Assembly: GCA_019155205.2 (NCBI GenBank)
Contig: JAHNZQ020003149.1
Coordinates: 1,806,516-1,828,725 of the forward strand
From: Gracilaria vermiculophylla
Lineage: Eukaryota > Rhodophyta > Florideophyceae > Gracilariales > Gracilariaceae
Reading direction: 5' to 3'
Length of the DNA: 22,210 nt
In this document: in pieces, positions 9,830 to 18,748 of the stretch
Layout: each line of letters opens with the position of its first letter
Position numbering within the stretch: position 1 is the stretch's first letter
Notes under the pieces: generated by a model
Database searches by the model: none
Told to the model about the DNA's origin: nothing
What the model saw: only the letters and a program-made list of their open reading frames with translations
Translations under genes and position numbers: made by a program

Positions 9830-10580
9830 CTACAGGTCCCCCAATCGCGTCGTATACGTTGCTTCGAGGCGAGCTTTTGACGTGAGCGCTTGGACCTCGC
9901 AGAACTCCCCCAGGCTTTCCTTAATGGCCGCCATCGAGGCTCGGTCCTCCCGAGCCATACGAAGCTCTAAGACCCAGGTATGCGCCTCGCGCAGAGCCTC
10001 TACAGGAGAAGCCGGGGCAGGACGGCCCGTCACCAGGCACGCCTGCACCAACCTCTGGAAGGCATTACCCAGAGCCTCTGAGGTTTTCCAGCCCAATGGT
10101 TCACCCGAGGAGGCAGTCTTCGTTGACTGAAAAACACGGACCGGGTGGGACAGAGGCCTCCCGGAGAGATTCTGTAGGAACCGCCGCAGAGGTCTGCAGA
10201 GTCAATGACGGAGTCGGCGGCACTACCGGTGACGGCAGTACGAGAACCAGAACGCTTCGCGGGCGAGGTTGAACAACAGCCGTAGGGACATTCTGCAGTC
10301 GGAGTTGCACCACTGGAACCGAAGAAACCGGGACAGGAGTAATCTCGTCCTCTTCCATGGGAGACGGGGCGGCAACCACTGTGGGAGGATCCGACATCGC
10401 GGCTGGACGCTGCGTCTCGGCCTCAAAAGGCTCAGCCACATCGGTACCCATCGTTTGGTACTCATTTCCAGAAGGAGAGTCCCTAGGCTTCCAACGAAGA
10501 GTTGGAGCTGGCAACCAAACCGGGCTATCGTGTACACTCTCAGCTGCGGCCTGTGCCGAGCCGGGTGGCGCGTTCATCAC
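9830..10580 (-). pseudogene. Unidentified Pro-rich and helical coding-like block
   Basis: On the minus strand a frame of about 159 codons (10580 to 10101) is followed, after a one-base slip in a run of T (rc of 10130-10134), by about 88 more codons ending near 9830. Removing that single base joins the two frames (PGPCF then QSTKTASSGEPLGW). The first part is rich in Pro, Val, Ser and acidic residues (MEEDEITPVPVSSVPVVQL). The second is likely helical (ALREAHTWVLELRMAREDRA, then SMAAIKESLGEF). No family is recognised. The opposite strand also has open frames, but these are rich in Arg, Ser and Trp and look like shadows. A gag-like protein of another retroelement or a captured host gene are both possible. 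Confidence 0.4.
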
Positions 10581-10802
10581 TGGTCCTGCGGAACCCTACT
10601 CATAAAGGTTCGCCGCGCTCATCGCTCTTTCATCGCTCTCTTCGGGGTCACCTCCAATCGGAGTTCCTGACTCAATATCGACCCTGGAGTCGTTACCCTC
10701 GTAGTAGCAGAACCACGCATTGGAGTAAATGTAATTGATTGGGTATTTAGCTAGACTACTTCTCGGAGCCATCTAATATTCCCCCGTTTCGTCGAGGCGA
10801 AA

Positions 10803-11560
10803 TTATGGGACTTCCCACAAGGTGAAGTAGATGATATTTTCCATTCTTGTGGTGTTCCTCCCCAAGCCTTGGCTAGAACCATCGATTCTGCCGTTAAGGC
10901 GCCCGCTCTGTTCCAGCGGTACTTCGTCCCAATGGACTAAACCGATGAAGTTGAGAAGGGCCGCGACTTGTTCGCAGCTATTTATACCCCCGCAGAGGAC
11001 GCGCACGTCGAGATGAGAAATGGAAGCACCCAAACGCGGTGGAATGTTCCACAGTCGGTCCTCATCGTACGCCTCCGTAAAAAGATGAGCCACAGTGCGG
11101 ACAGCCCATTCTGTGATCCCCACCGACCAAATCCCCACATGCTCATCATTCGCAAGGTATAAACCTCGATAGGATAGCACTTTAAGGAGCTCAATATTGC
11201 ACCCCGGACAAGCCTTCATTTGAAGCTACCAAGACAGTAGGGGGACATTACGAACTTGTCGGTGTGCCATAGCGATTTCTTTGACCTCCACGTTCTGATA
11301 CGGAATGAATTATACTATTCAGGAACGTTCCCTCCATTCGAAACGGATGACGTTCTGCAGTAGGCTTGACTGGCTGGACCGGGATGCGTATCGAAACTCC
11401 ACCCGGGGGATCGGTCGAGTCCAACGGAAGGGCTCTAGCCTCGCGATTGGAACCTTCCGCCACGAAAGAGTCTCTAATACCACAAGGCGGTCACAAGAGC
11501 CAATCTTTGCGCTCGTGCTGTAGAATCACATATCGAACTGAGGATCATCCGAGATCATCA
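10803..11560 (-). pseudogene. Unidentified degenerate ORF (minus strand)
   Basis: A minus-strand frame is open for 138 codons (11219 to 10803). It can be extended upstream past one TAG, through VKEIAMAHRQVRNVPLLSW (about 11266-11227), and, after a frame change near 11300, into a 71-codon stretch (11463-11248). The protein has a CPGCNIELLKV start region and a second Cys pair (VLCGGINSCEQV), with mixed hydrophobic and acidic content. The exact antisense frame on the plus strand also reads as protein-like but has a TAA at about 10938 and another near 11159, so I prefer the minus strand. It lies just upstream of the block at 9830-10580 on the same strand, so the two may be parts of one gene about 1.7 kb long. 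Function unknown. Confidence 0.35.
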
Positions 11561-12235
11561 CCTCAAACGAGGCATGGTTCTGTCGTTGGTAGCCCAATCG
11601 CACCAGCGCAGCCTGCACTCAGTAGCGGATTCTTCCCGACCTCGTTTGAATTGATGCGTTGGTACCGCGACGTTGGTCATGAGATCCGAGGATGTCACCC
11701 TGATGGCATGGACATCCTTCGAGAGGACGCCGATAACTGCAAAGTAGTTCATTGTTCTGCACTGCGGTGGGATGAAACCACGGTTCAAACTGGAGACGGA
11801 TCGCACCTTGTCAGATCAGCGAGATGAGTCCAACAAAAGAATCGTACGCTGGCCACTGTCGGTCATTGGCTTCCTCAAAGGCGGTCGTGCCCGCCCTGCG
11901 GGCAACAGTGAAAGAAGCTTGCGGATGTCGTGACCGAGCTAAGCCTTATGGATAGGTTGTTGGTGTAGTCTAGGACGTCATTCCTCGATGAAGTCGAAGG
12001 ATTCAGATTCAGATTCAGCTCGCTCATAGTCAGTTCAAGAGTCTGCGTAAACGAAGAAGCCGTCGAAGACGGAAACGGTTGCAGTGATGAAGGGATTGAT
12101 TCAAAGATTGTTACGTGCTCTACTGGCGCGCTGTGCCTCCTCCTCTAACCATTGAAGGGCGCACAATTATTCATGTTTACAGCCTGCGGGACGCCCACCT
12201 CGGATTAGTGCCCTTGGCGGACGGGTGGATATGAA
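11561..12235. other. GC-rich region, weak coding-like text, no gene named
   Basis: On the minus strand short readings without a known family occur, including one with Glu-Ser repeats (AESESESFDFIEE) encoded by three tandem ATTCAG hexamers at 12001-12018. Stops are frequent in all frames. It may be the upstream part of the unidentified minus-strand block. Confidence 0.25.
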
Positions 12236-12942
12236 GTGCACGCCCGTTTTCGGGAGTATTACCGTATACTCTCTTCTACCAAGAAACTAGCGTTAGAAGG
12301 CCTATATGACTATGTCCCACGACAGCGCCTGGGGGTACTAGTCTCACACGTGTGGCACAGGGAACTGTTGCTAAGATCGGGGCCCGGGGCAGTACACGGG
12401 TTGTGGCTCATGCGGCCGCGTAATTATTTATTTAAAACATCTGTGTTTATTTATGTTGCCCTACAGGACTGAGAGGCGCCGGCATTACCACCGCCGCTAT
12501 TAGTAAAAGATAAGTAAGGTTCCCGCTTTGAGCCTTTTTACGAGAGATATCCCGTAACGTACGGTTGCTCATCCGCATTGTTCACTGAGAGTGCCCGTAC
12601 TTGGGTATATTACCAGTCTCACTGTGCTCGCTTTTTGTACAAGAATATTTTCGGCCAGCCGTTGTTTCCCTTACTGCTACCTCCTTTTTCCCACCTTGGT
12701 GGTACATCCTCCACCTCGAGGATCTCGCGACCCCCGCTCCCCCTTCATATCCCATCTCTTTCATCCACGGAGGCACCACACGCTCAGATACACACCAAGT
12801 GGGAATCGTTCTTATATCTCTCCCTACAAGTGCTGCAGGGGCAAGTTTGGTCCTATACCCAGCATTCTCGTGATGTTCCCTCGAGGGGGCTCCACCGCTG
12901 AACTAACTCTGTAGAGGAAGACTTAGACGTCTTTGTGTACTT
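12236..12942. other. GC-rich, LTR-like sequence without a partner
   Basis: This contains an AT-rich core near 12420-12460 with repeated TTATTTA motifs, pyrimidine-rich text near 12665-12775, and no recognisable protein. It could be LTR or untranslated sequence of a retroelement. I found no second copy in this window by eye. Base composition changes sharply near 12945, where the AT-rich family-B element begins. Confidence 0.3.
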
Positions 12943-13161
12943 TTACCGGTTGCGGGCTACTATACTACAATATCTTCTTCCTGTTTTCCTGTCCTTGAGA
13001 ATATCTTCAACTTCATATTCTTCTCCCTCGCCTGCTTTTATCGGTTCTAGTCTTGGCTGAACAGGTGGAGCTATATCAGCTGGTTGTTTTCTGTGGGGTA
13101 TTCCATCGCTGACATGGAAAATAGGATAAATCATGAGATTGTCAGGGATCTCAAGCATCAA
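12943..13161 (-). pseudogene. Integrase C-terminus with chromodomain, family B
   Basis: An open frame of 72 codons on the minus strand reads MLEIPDNLMIYPIFHVSDGI, where the P-x-F-H-V-S box is the conserved end of the Ty3/gypsy integrase C-terminal domain. After a Pro-rich spacer comes EEYEVEDILKDRKTGRRY, which fits the first strand of a chromodomain (E-Y-E-V-E-x-I-L-x-x-R). The tryptophan-containing second half of the chromodomain is not recognisable; the frame ends in RNR and a stop, close to the border with GC-rich sequence at 12945. The chromodomain is therefore incomplete. Confidence 0.72.
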
Positions 13162-13199
13162 AGCTTTGTTTTCAATTAACTTCGCGATTTAAAAGGGCC

Positions 13200-14200
13200 C
13201 GAATCATCAGGCACTTAGCTTATCAGATTCTTGAGCCTTCGCATTGGCATCCTTGAAGAATAACCTGGTAAGCCAAACTTTGTTTCCAACTTCATAATTA
13301 GAAACCCGATATTTCATAGAAAAATACGGGCTTTGAATAGTACTTGCAGTTATAAAAAATTACTGTGCCTCTTCACTTGAGATTTTCGGTGTTTTTTTGA
13401 ATTCATATAAATTTTTTAATGTTATATTTTTTCTTGAAAGCATTTCAAGCTAATATTTTGGTGTCCATTAAAGATTCAATTCAAGTGGTTACATCTTAAG
13501 ATCATCTTTTACTGCAGAATTGCATGCAAACTCAGCTGCAGGCAGCAGTTCATTTCATTTGTTCTGATGGAAAGAGCAATCACAACGTAAATAGTTTTCA
13601 ACCATTTTTTTCATGATTTCAGTCGCTCTATCAATCTGCGGATGTTTTTTCGTATAACGTTGCTACATAACTCTAAAACGTTTCATTAGCTGATACCAAA
13701 ATTTGGATGTGAACTTTAGATCTTCTTCTGACGTTTTGCTATCCAGCATTCCATGGTGTTTAAAAATGTTCGAAAAGAAGGCATGAGCAGTGTCTTCAGC
13801 AGTGTCATTGGTAGTGCAACTTACAAAATGAACTCTTCTGTTCATACGATCAATCCATGAAGTTAACGCATCGAACCCACCTTTTGACTTGGGTAAAATT
13901 TCGATAAAGTCTGTAGACACTGAGCCTCATCAACTCTCAAGTAACTCTGAACATTCTGCCTCGGTTAACGTTTTCTGACTTGAGTCTTTAAAATGCTGAC
14001 ACCTCATGCATCCTATGATATACTTCTGGAGATCTCGGCTCTTGTCCCTCCAATGGAAATTGAGAGGTCTCCACAGTGTCTTTCCAAACTTGAAAAGAGC
14101 ACTTCTTGTAGAATCATACGCTAGTCGCAAACCATCGGATATGGACTATCTCGGTATGCAAAGCTTTTCATTGCAAAAGAGTCTTGCAACATTATTATTA
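13200..14200 (-). pseudogene. Integrase, family B
   Basis: On the minus strand the zinc-binding region (14130-13930) reads LNFHWRDKSRDLQKYIIGCM followed by RCQHFKDS: the Cys pair C-M-R-C is intact, but the two upstream histidines appear lost (LAYDSTRSALFKF). The core starts with MSTDFIEILPKSKGGFDALT (first Asp, 13920-13861) and FTSKFWYQLMKRF. The usual S-D-R-D-P box reads SEEDL, so the catalytic second Asp is replaced by Glu. The catalytic Glu region HPQIDRATEIMKKMVENYLR (about 13637-13578) is recognisable, as is ELLPAAEFACNSAV. From 13560 to 13200 stops are frequent, with SNYEVGNKVWLTRLFF (about 13310-13260) near the C-terminus. No active enzyme is possible. Confidence 0.85.
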
Positions 14201-14404
14201 AATATTGGGAGTATCTTTTCCAGTTTCTGTCTTTGAATTTGATCTTCTGTCCATTTATCTTTCGTAGCTTTCACAACAGAACCAAAGAATTGATCTTCAT
14301 CGTATCGAGCTATCACGTCTTGATGTTTGACATATGGAACTGCAACGCCATTGAATAATAAGACACCGTCAAACTTTTCCATAAAATGCGGCGCTCTCGA
14401 TAAA

Positions 14405-14820
14405 CTGTCTCCGAAGACGTGTATCCTACCAGGTCTAAGAGTTAAAGGAAATATTCCAAGGCTTTCAAAGGGTTTCAAGCCATCTCGATTCATTTCTGGT
14501 TAGTTTCTGGGTTCTAAAGAAACTCTTTAGCACTTGAACGTCTGTAAAGACTTCGAACTCCGACCCTTCCAAAGAACATCTGAACCTATTAATGAATGTG
14601 ATAAGCCCCAAAAGCTCTCTGTCATTAGCTGTGTACAGGGACTTCGTTGGAGATAAATTCTTTGAACAGAAGAAAATAACGCGGTCTCTTCCATTCTCGT
14701 CAAGTTGTTTTAAAGTTTCAACATTAGTGGTCTGTAAAACATCAACGCAACATTTGAATGATTTGCTCCAATCTGGCGAAACGTAAATTGGTGCATTTGT
14801 TGTTGCTTCTTTTACCTTCT
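14405..14820 (-). pseudogene. RNase H, family B
   Basis: On the minus strand the domain starts with APIYVSPDWSKSFKCCVDVL (first Asp in C-x-V-D), followed by RVIFFCSKNLSPTKSLYTAN, DRELLGLITFINRFRCSLEG (catalytic Glu in R-E-L-L) and SEFEVFTDVQVLKS (Asp in F-T-D). The C-terminal box RPGRIHVFGDSLSRAP (about 14436-14389) matches R-P-G-x-x-N-x-x-A-D-A-L-S-R, with the final Asp kept. All four catalytic acidic residues can therefore be placed, more than in the family-A copy. A frame interruption lies between about 14530 and 14490. The domain would degrade RNA in the RNA-DNA hybrid during reverse transcription. Confidence 0.85.
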
Positions 14821-14899
14821 GAAAGGCTTCATTACAGTTTGCATTTTATTTCTCGATACCTTGATATTTCTTTGACAGATTTGTCATTGGAGGAGCATT

Positions 14900-15500
14900 T
14901 TCTGAAAAACCTTGTATGAAATGTCGAAAAAACTGCAGTACTCCCAAGAAACGTCGAACTTCAAAAAAGGATTTTGGCTTTGGCCAAGTCTTCAGTACTT
15001 TGACCTTAGATGGCTTACCTCTCAGTCCATCCTTTCCGACAATGAATCCTCAGAAGTCGATCTCTTTTTTCATAAACTTTCACTTCTCCGGAAACAGAAA
15101 CAACTTGTTTACTTTCAATCAAAGCGTTACAGTTTCCAAGAGCTTCAAGTGAATCGTTTTATCCTAACTGAAAATCAGGAGATAATCCATATAGACCACC
15201 AAAAAGTCACCTATAAAATCAAAAAATAGCTGCTTCATCAACGTTCTAAAAGTCGCAGGAGGATTACCAAGCCCCATGGGCATAGCAAGATACTCAAATT
15301 GCCCATACGTAGTGTTGAACGCAGTCTTCTCGATATCTTCTGGTTTCATCCATATTTGATGGAATCTCGTCTTAAGATCTAACTTGCAAAAAACGTTTGC
15401 TACCTCAAGCATTGCAAATATCTTATTGGGTCTCGGGATGGGAGCGTTGCTTTTCATGGTGAGTCGATTAAGTGCTCGATAGTATACGACTCCTTGTAAT
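14900..15500 (-). pseudogene. Reverse transcriptase, family B
   Basis: An open minus-strand segment (15457-15164) covers fingers and palm: FCKLDLKTRFHQIWMKPEDI (first catalytic Asp in K-L-D-L), EKTAFNTTYGQFEYLAMPMG, NPPATFRTLM and VVYMDYLLIFS. The YxDD box reads YMDY (15182-15193 on the plus strand), so the last catalytic Asp has become Tyr. The connection continues past several stops: DFXGFIVGKDGLRGKPSKV (X marks a stop) and EVRRFLGVLQFFRHFIQGFS (about 14970-14910), the conserved R-x-F-L-G-x-x-x-x-x-R-x-F-I block. Loss of the catalytic Asp and the stops make it inactive. Confidence 0.87.
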
Positions 15501-15748
15501 TTTTCGTTTTATTTCACGTAAAGTAAAAAAGCTCCATACGGTGATTTTTTTGGTCTTACCTTCCCTGATTTCAGAAAATTCTCCACACACTCCGTTTCTG
15601 CTTTTCACTGGACAGAAGACATCCGGAGTAGTGGATGGTGTGAAAACTTCAAACCTTCCGCAATATGGATCTCAGAATCAACGGATCCCGATGGTGGCAA
15701 TCCAGGAAATAACTCGATTTAGAAAACAGACTCGAATCTTGTCAGCAG

Positions 15749-16470
15749 TTACTCTAATTTGGCATGCTTTTTCGAAACCTTTTCTCTCCTTGAATTCTCA
15801 AACCGTCGGATCTCATCTTGAAATAATTCAATTTTCTCCATATTTTTTCTCATCATTCTTCGAGACCTTTCCACACTTTGATTTGATACTTGAATCTTTT
15901 CATCATTCTTTTGAAACGCTGGAGTAACATGGGATCCAACCTTCACAATCCTTTGTTTATAGTCGATTGTTAGATTATGGGCAGCGTGCCACGGCATTCC
16001 GAACAGAACATCAGACCTGCAATTGGAAACGATCCAATTAGAAGTATGGGTATGAGCTTGGCGTCGTGAAGTACTATTACGTATGACTTTCGATGCCTCT
16101 TTTTTTGTTCCTTTCTGACAGTGATCAACTGTAACGCTGTTCTTACATATTTTAAAGATAGTTCTGCTTCTTTACATAGTCAGGGATTCTCTGCTTTCCA
16201 CGTTAGTATTACAGGTATCATCATTCCATACATCTACTCGGATTCAATTCACGGTACCACTCAGTACAAAGGAGCTTTTACCGGTGTATGCCCTTCCATA
16301 AGGATGTTGTCATCAGGACTCCAAATCCTTGTAATTGAATCTGCACTTGAGAAATTTTGCAGATGGCGGCCCTCTTCTCTTCTGATGGCCTTCAATTCTT
16401 CCTTTGGAAAATTCAATGCACCCTCCACGCGGTTGACCACAATCTCTTCATATACAACATGAGTGTACAC
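15749..16470 (-). pseudogene. Protease remnant and protease-RT linker, family B
   Basis: The clearest motif is WIVSNCRSDVLFGMPWHAAH followed by NLTIDYKQRIVKVGS (about 16045-15930 on the minus strand), matching the C-terminal part of a Ty3/gypsy retropepsin (D-V-x-L-G-M-P-W, then I-D-Y). The active-site D-S/T-G could not be found between 16260 and 16060, where stops and frameshifts are dense. Downstream, 15900-15749 reads as a charged, probably coiled-coil linker (NQSVERSRRMMRKNMEKIEL). Upstream, the frame at 16470-16261 (NFPKEELKAIRREEGRHLQN) has no recognisable domain and may be gag-protease linker. Confidence 0.55.
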
Positions 16471-16559
16471 TAATTTTTTTAATGGACCTCACAGTTCTTT
16501 AAAGGACGCGAGTTGTTGTGAGCTGTCCAATTAATTTTGGTGTTGTTTTCTTGAACAGT

Positions 16560-17376
16560 CTATCTTTTCTGCTAGTTCTTCCCATTCTTTTGTTTCCACG
16601 GACGGCATCCAGGCTTATAACAGAGAAAACAGGCGTCGTTTTTCAAGTCTCTCATTTTCTCAGCGCTCACGTCTGGCTGATTATTTTGCCAATGGACAAT
16701 GTCAATCTCCATGGGAACTGGACCAGTCTGAAAATCTGTATGGAATCCGATTCCGCGATTAGAGAAAACTCCTGCACCATACATTGCTTTATCGACGTCT
16801 AGCTCAATTTTTGTTGATTCTTCACACATTGTTGGACTGCCTTTACGAAATTGCAGGCGAATATGCGGCATCAATCTTTTGGTAAATCCAGCCAACTTTC
16901 GGAATCACTTCTTCCTGGATTGTCAATCACAATGTTTCGAAAATCAGACAAATAGATATCTACAATGGTTCTATGCTTTATCTTATTAAGCCTGTCTCGT
17001 GCTCTCACAATAGTGTCTTTGGGCAAAATCTCGTTCTCAATACAGAGTTTCAGAGCTTCCAAGTAGGCGGAACCTTTTCTTCCAATACCTGCGTAAAACA
17101 CCATTTCACAGCGGTACCCGTCATATATGTTGACGCAGATTCGACTGCAGTTGGTGCACCTATGTCAACATCTTGCCTAATTAAACCGAGACGAATACAT
17201 GACTCAGCGAAGTGTAACCATGGAAGAACTTTCGAGAAGTCACGGCGGCGATCAAACATACCGGGCTTCTAAGGTTTCATGAAAGACATGTTAAACCCAT
17301 TTTTTCTTAAAAATCTTCTTCTTCTTCGTATGTCGAGCACTCGTAAGGAAGTTTCTTCGGCCCCAAGTCTTTTCAT
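16560..17376 (-). pseudogene. gag pseudogene, family B
   Basis: A possible start ATG at 17376 (MKRLGAEETSLRVLDIRRRR) is in frame, past one TAG near 17268, with MFDRRRDFSKVLPWLHFAES. The gag core follows: GTAVKWCF, then after a frameshift near 17104 AGIGRKGSAYLEALKLCIEN, IVDIYLSDFRNIVIDNPGRS, and KRLMPHIRLQFRKGSPT. The segment GPVPMEIDIVHWQ (about 16712-16674) is the P-x-P-M-E-I/L-D motif commonly found just before the zinc knuckle. The knuckle, CFLCYKPGCRPWK (about 16626-16588), keeps the first Cys pair but has Cys in place of the His and lacks the last Cys. Three frames are used, so no full Gag can be made. Confidence 0.75.
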
Positions 17377-17469
17377 TCGGCTGGAAGTGTTTTAAAAATC
17401 AATAACTCTGACAATACTTGAATCTAGGCATGTAGTGCTCAGTTGCCTTTCCAGGATATCTCCACCAGT

Positions 17470-17682
17470 GCACCTACGACTACATGGTATGATGTAGTCA
17501 ATGAAAACCTTAGCGAAGTCCGTAGTTTATTGTCACGGCTTCACAAGTCGACCGTGAGATATAGTGTACAGTCCGTCGAGAACGCCTATAAAATGCACCT
17601 CGTCCAAAGCCGGACTCTGCTTTGCTCACAAGCGTTACTCGAAACCCATGCCCAGCAGGGCTGACCTAGCTAACAGCCAACA
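17470..17682 (-). repeat. Candidate 5' LTR of family B
   Basis: Read on the minus strand it runs from TGTTGGCTGTTAGC (17682) to GTAGGTGCA (17470). A TATA-like TTTTATAGG and, further downstream, AATAAA are in the order expected for promoter and poly(A) signal, and the stretch sits about 95 bp upstream of the gag start. It also holds a hairpin with 8-bp arms (GACTACAT/ATGTAGTC, 17478-17499). CTGGTGGAGATATCC follows directly and could be a decayed primer-binding site (TGG start). No second copy was found, so the borders are provisional. Confidence 0.35.
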
Positions 17683-17689
17683 CTTCAGA

Positions 17690-18300
17690 AGGTTTGAAGA
17701 GGATAATTGGATTTACACGAGATAAACCTGGGCGGTAAACAGTGTTGGGTAGTCTTTCAACTTTACCTGCACCCGATACCAACGGGCTAGCCACAACACT
17801 CTGCGAGGGTGGCCTTCCACACCCAACAGCCAGAATCGGAAGCCCCAGTACCGTGTTCACGGCTACCTGGATCTCTTGTCAGCAAATTAACCTATTGTGA
17901 ACCACGTTACACAGAGTAGACGAATCAGCAAAGTTGATTTTCAATAAAATTTCCGATTAAAAAAAGATCCTTTCCAATAAAACTGGAGTTCTTTTTATGA
18001 AAACCATAAATCAAAATCAAAACCAAACCTCAAAAAATAAGATAATTGACGAAAATTCTACTTCAAAATATTCCACATTTAATAAATTCCATATTTATCG
18101 GCGGCTTTCTTTCATGAACATATCGGTGAACAACGGCAGTCGGCAGTTTTCATGTCCGGGCAAGATTCCCACAAGGGCCGGGAGACAGGCGATTCTACCA
18201 GGGAAATAAATAGGAGTTGGTGGGCGGTAAGCTTTATAAAACATTACTTGAGTTTTCTTTGATGCCTCTGTTAGTCGAGATATCCACGCCTTTATATAGA
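17690..18300. other. Intervening region, no gene recognised
   Basis: The left part (17690-17890) is GC-balanced and contains an inverted pair TGTTGGGT (17743-17750) and ACCCAACA (near 17819-17828), which could be ends of a short element or chance. The right part (17940-18110) is very A-rich on the plus strand. The open frame at 17997-18209 is Asn/Gln/Lys/Ser-rich and looks compositional rather than real. Confidence 0.3.
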
Positions 18301-18325
18301 CTTTAGATTCTCCCCCTTGATGACA
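18295..18325 (-). other. Possible PPT and promoter of a copia-type 3' end
   Basis: On the minus strand ACATGTCATCAAGGGGGAGA is followed by TCTATATAAAGG. The form CATCAAGGGGGAG resembles the polypurine tract that ends many Ty1/copia elements, and a TATA box shortly afterwards would fit a 3' LTR. It lies on the same strand as the copia RT fragment at 19966-20235. No copia protein is readable between 18325 and 18508, so this is tentative. Confidence 0.25.
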
Positions 18326-18514
18326 TGTAGAACAAAGTTGTAAGTTTTCCTGAACAGTAAGCTAAGCTGGACAGCTTCCAGACAGTTCTAGTAACGTCGA
18401 TAAACTATCTTGTGACCTCACACTAAATAAACCATGACATGGAAAATATCTAACATGAACTTCCAGAACAATGAAGTGTAATTTGCAAGCAATTTGTCAC
18501 AGTTCGTACAGTAT

Positions 18515-18646
18515 GTTTCAAAATCATATCACGTTGGTGTCAAAGTAAGAAAATGGTAATTTTGGTACTGTACGGCTACAAAATTGAGTTTCAAAATAAA
18601 TTCATAGTAGATTTTGAAGTACATTGCGTTTCAAAATCATATCACG
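18515..18646 (+). repeat. Left paired direct repeats of the Tc1-type element
   Basis: Two identical 19-bp copies (18515-18533 and 18628-18646) lie 113 bp apart. In IR/DR elements these are transposase-binding sites at the outer and inner positions of the terminal repeat. Counterparts in inverted orientation are at 19818-19836 and about 19936-19953. Confidence 0.75.
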
Positions 18647-18748
18647 CCTGAAAAACGCGCAAAAATAGTACTGTAGTGCGCCTTTTGCAGAGCATATAAG
18701 TAAAAACCGTTTCATAATCGTAACACTACATCATCAGCATCCATCAAT

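Larger units (their letters stand above)
12943..17682 (-). mobile_element. Ty3/gypsy chromovirus, family B (minus strand, decayed)
   Basis: Read on the minus strand, this region holds gag (17376-16560), protease remnant (about 16130-15900), RT (15500-14950), RNase H (14810-14405), integrase (14200-13200) and a chromodomain (13161-12943), the order of a Ty3/gypsy chromovirus. It is AT-richer than the plus-strand family-A element and its motifs differ throughout, so the two are separate lineages. Stops and frameshifts occur in every domain. A candidate 5' LTR lies at 17470-17682; no 3' LTR was recognised after 12943, where GC-rich sequence takes over. The element is therefore probably truncated at its 3' end. 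Confidence 0.8.

Noticed and set aside
10269..10670. Plus-strand open frame of 133 codons
   Set aside because: It is very rich in Arg, His and Trp and antisense to the more protein-like Pro-rich minus-strand frame.
11366..11827. Long open plus-strand frame of about 153 codons
   Set aside because: It lies opposite the minus-strand coding-like block, has no recognisable motif and is rich in Ser, Arg and Thr as expected of a shadow frame. I could not fully exclude it.
12001..12018. Tandem hexamer ATTCAG x3 as a functional repeat
   Set aside because: Only three units; it more likely reflects Glu-Ser codon repetition or chance.
17743..17828. Tiny element bounded by TGTTGGGT and ACCCAACA
   Set aside because: Eight-base inverted ends with no duplication of flanking bases and no second copy; chance is plausible.
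17997..18209. Small plus-strand ORF rich in Asn, Lys and Ser
   Set aside because: It follows the A-rich composition and shows no domain or neighbouring context.
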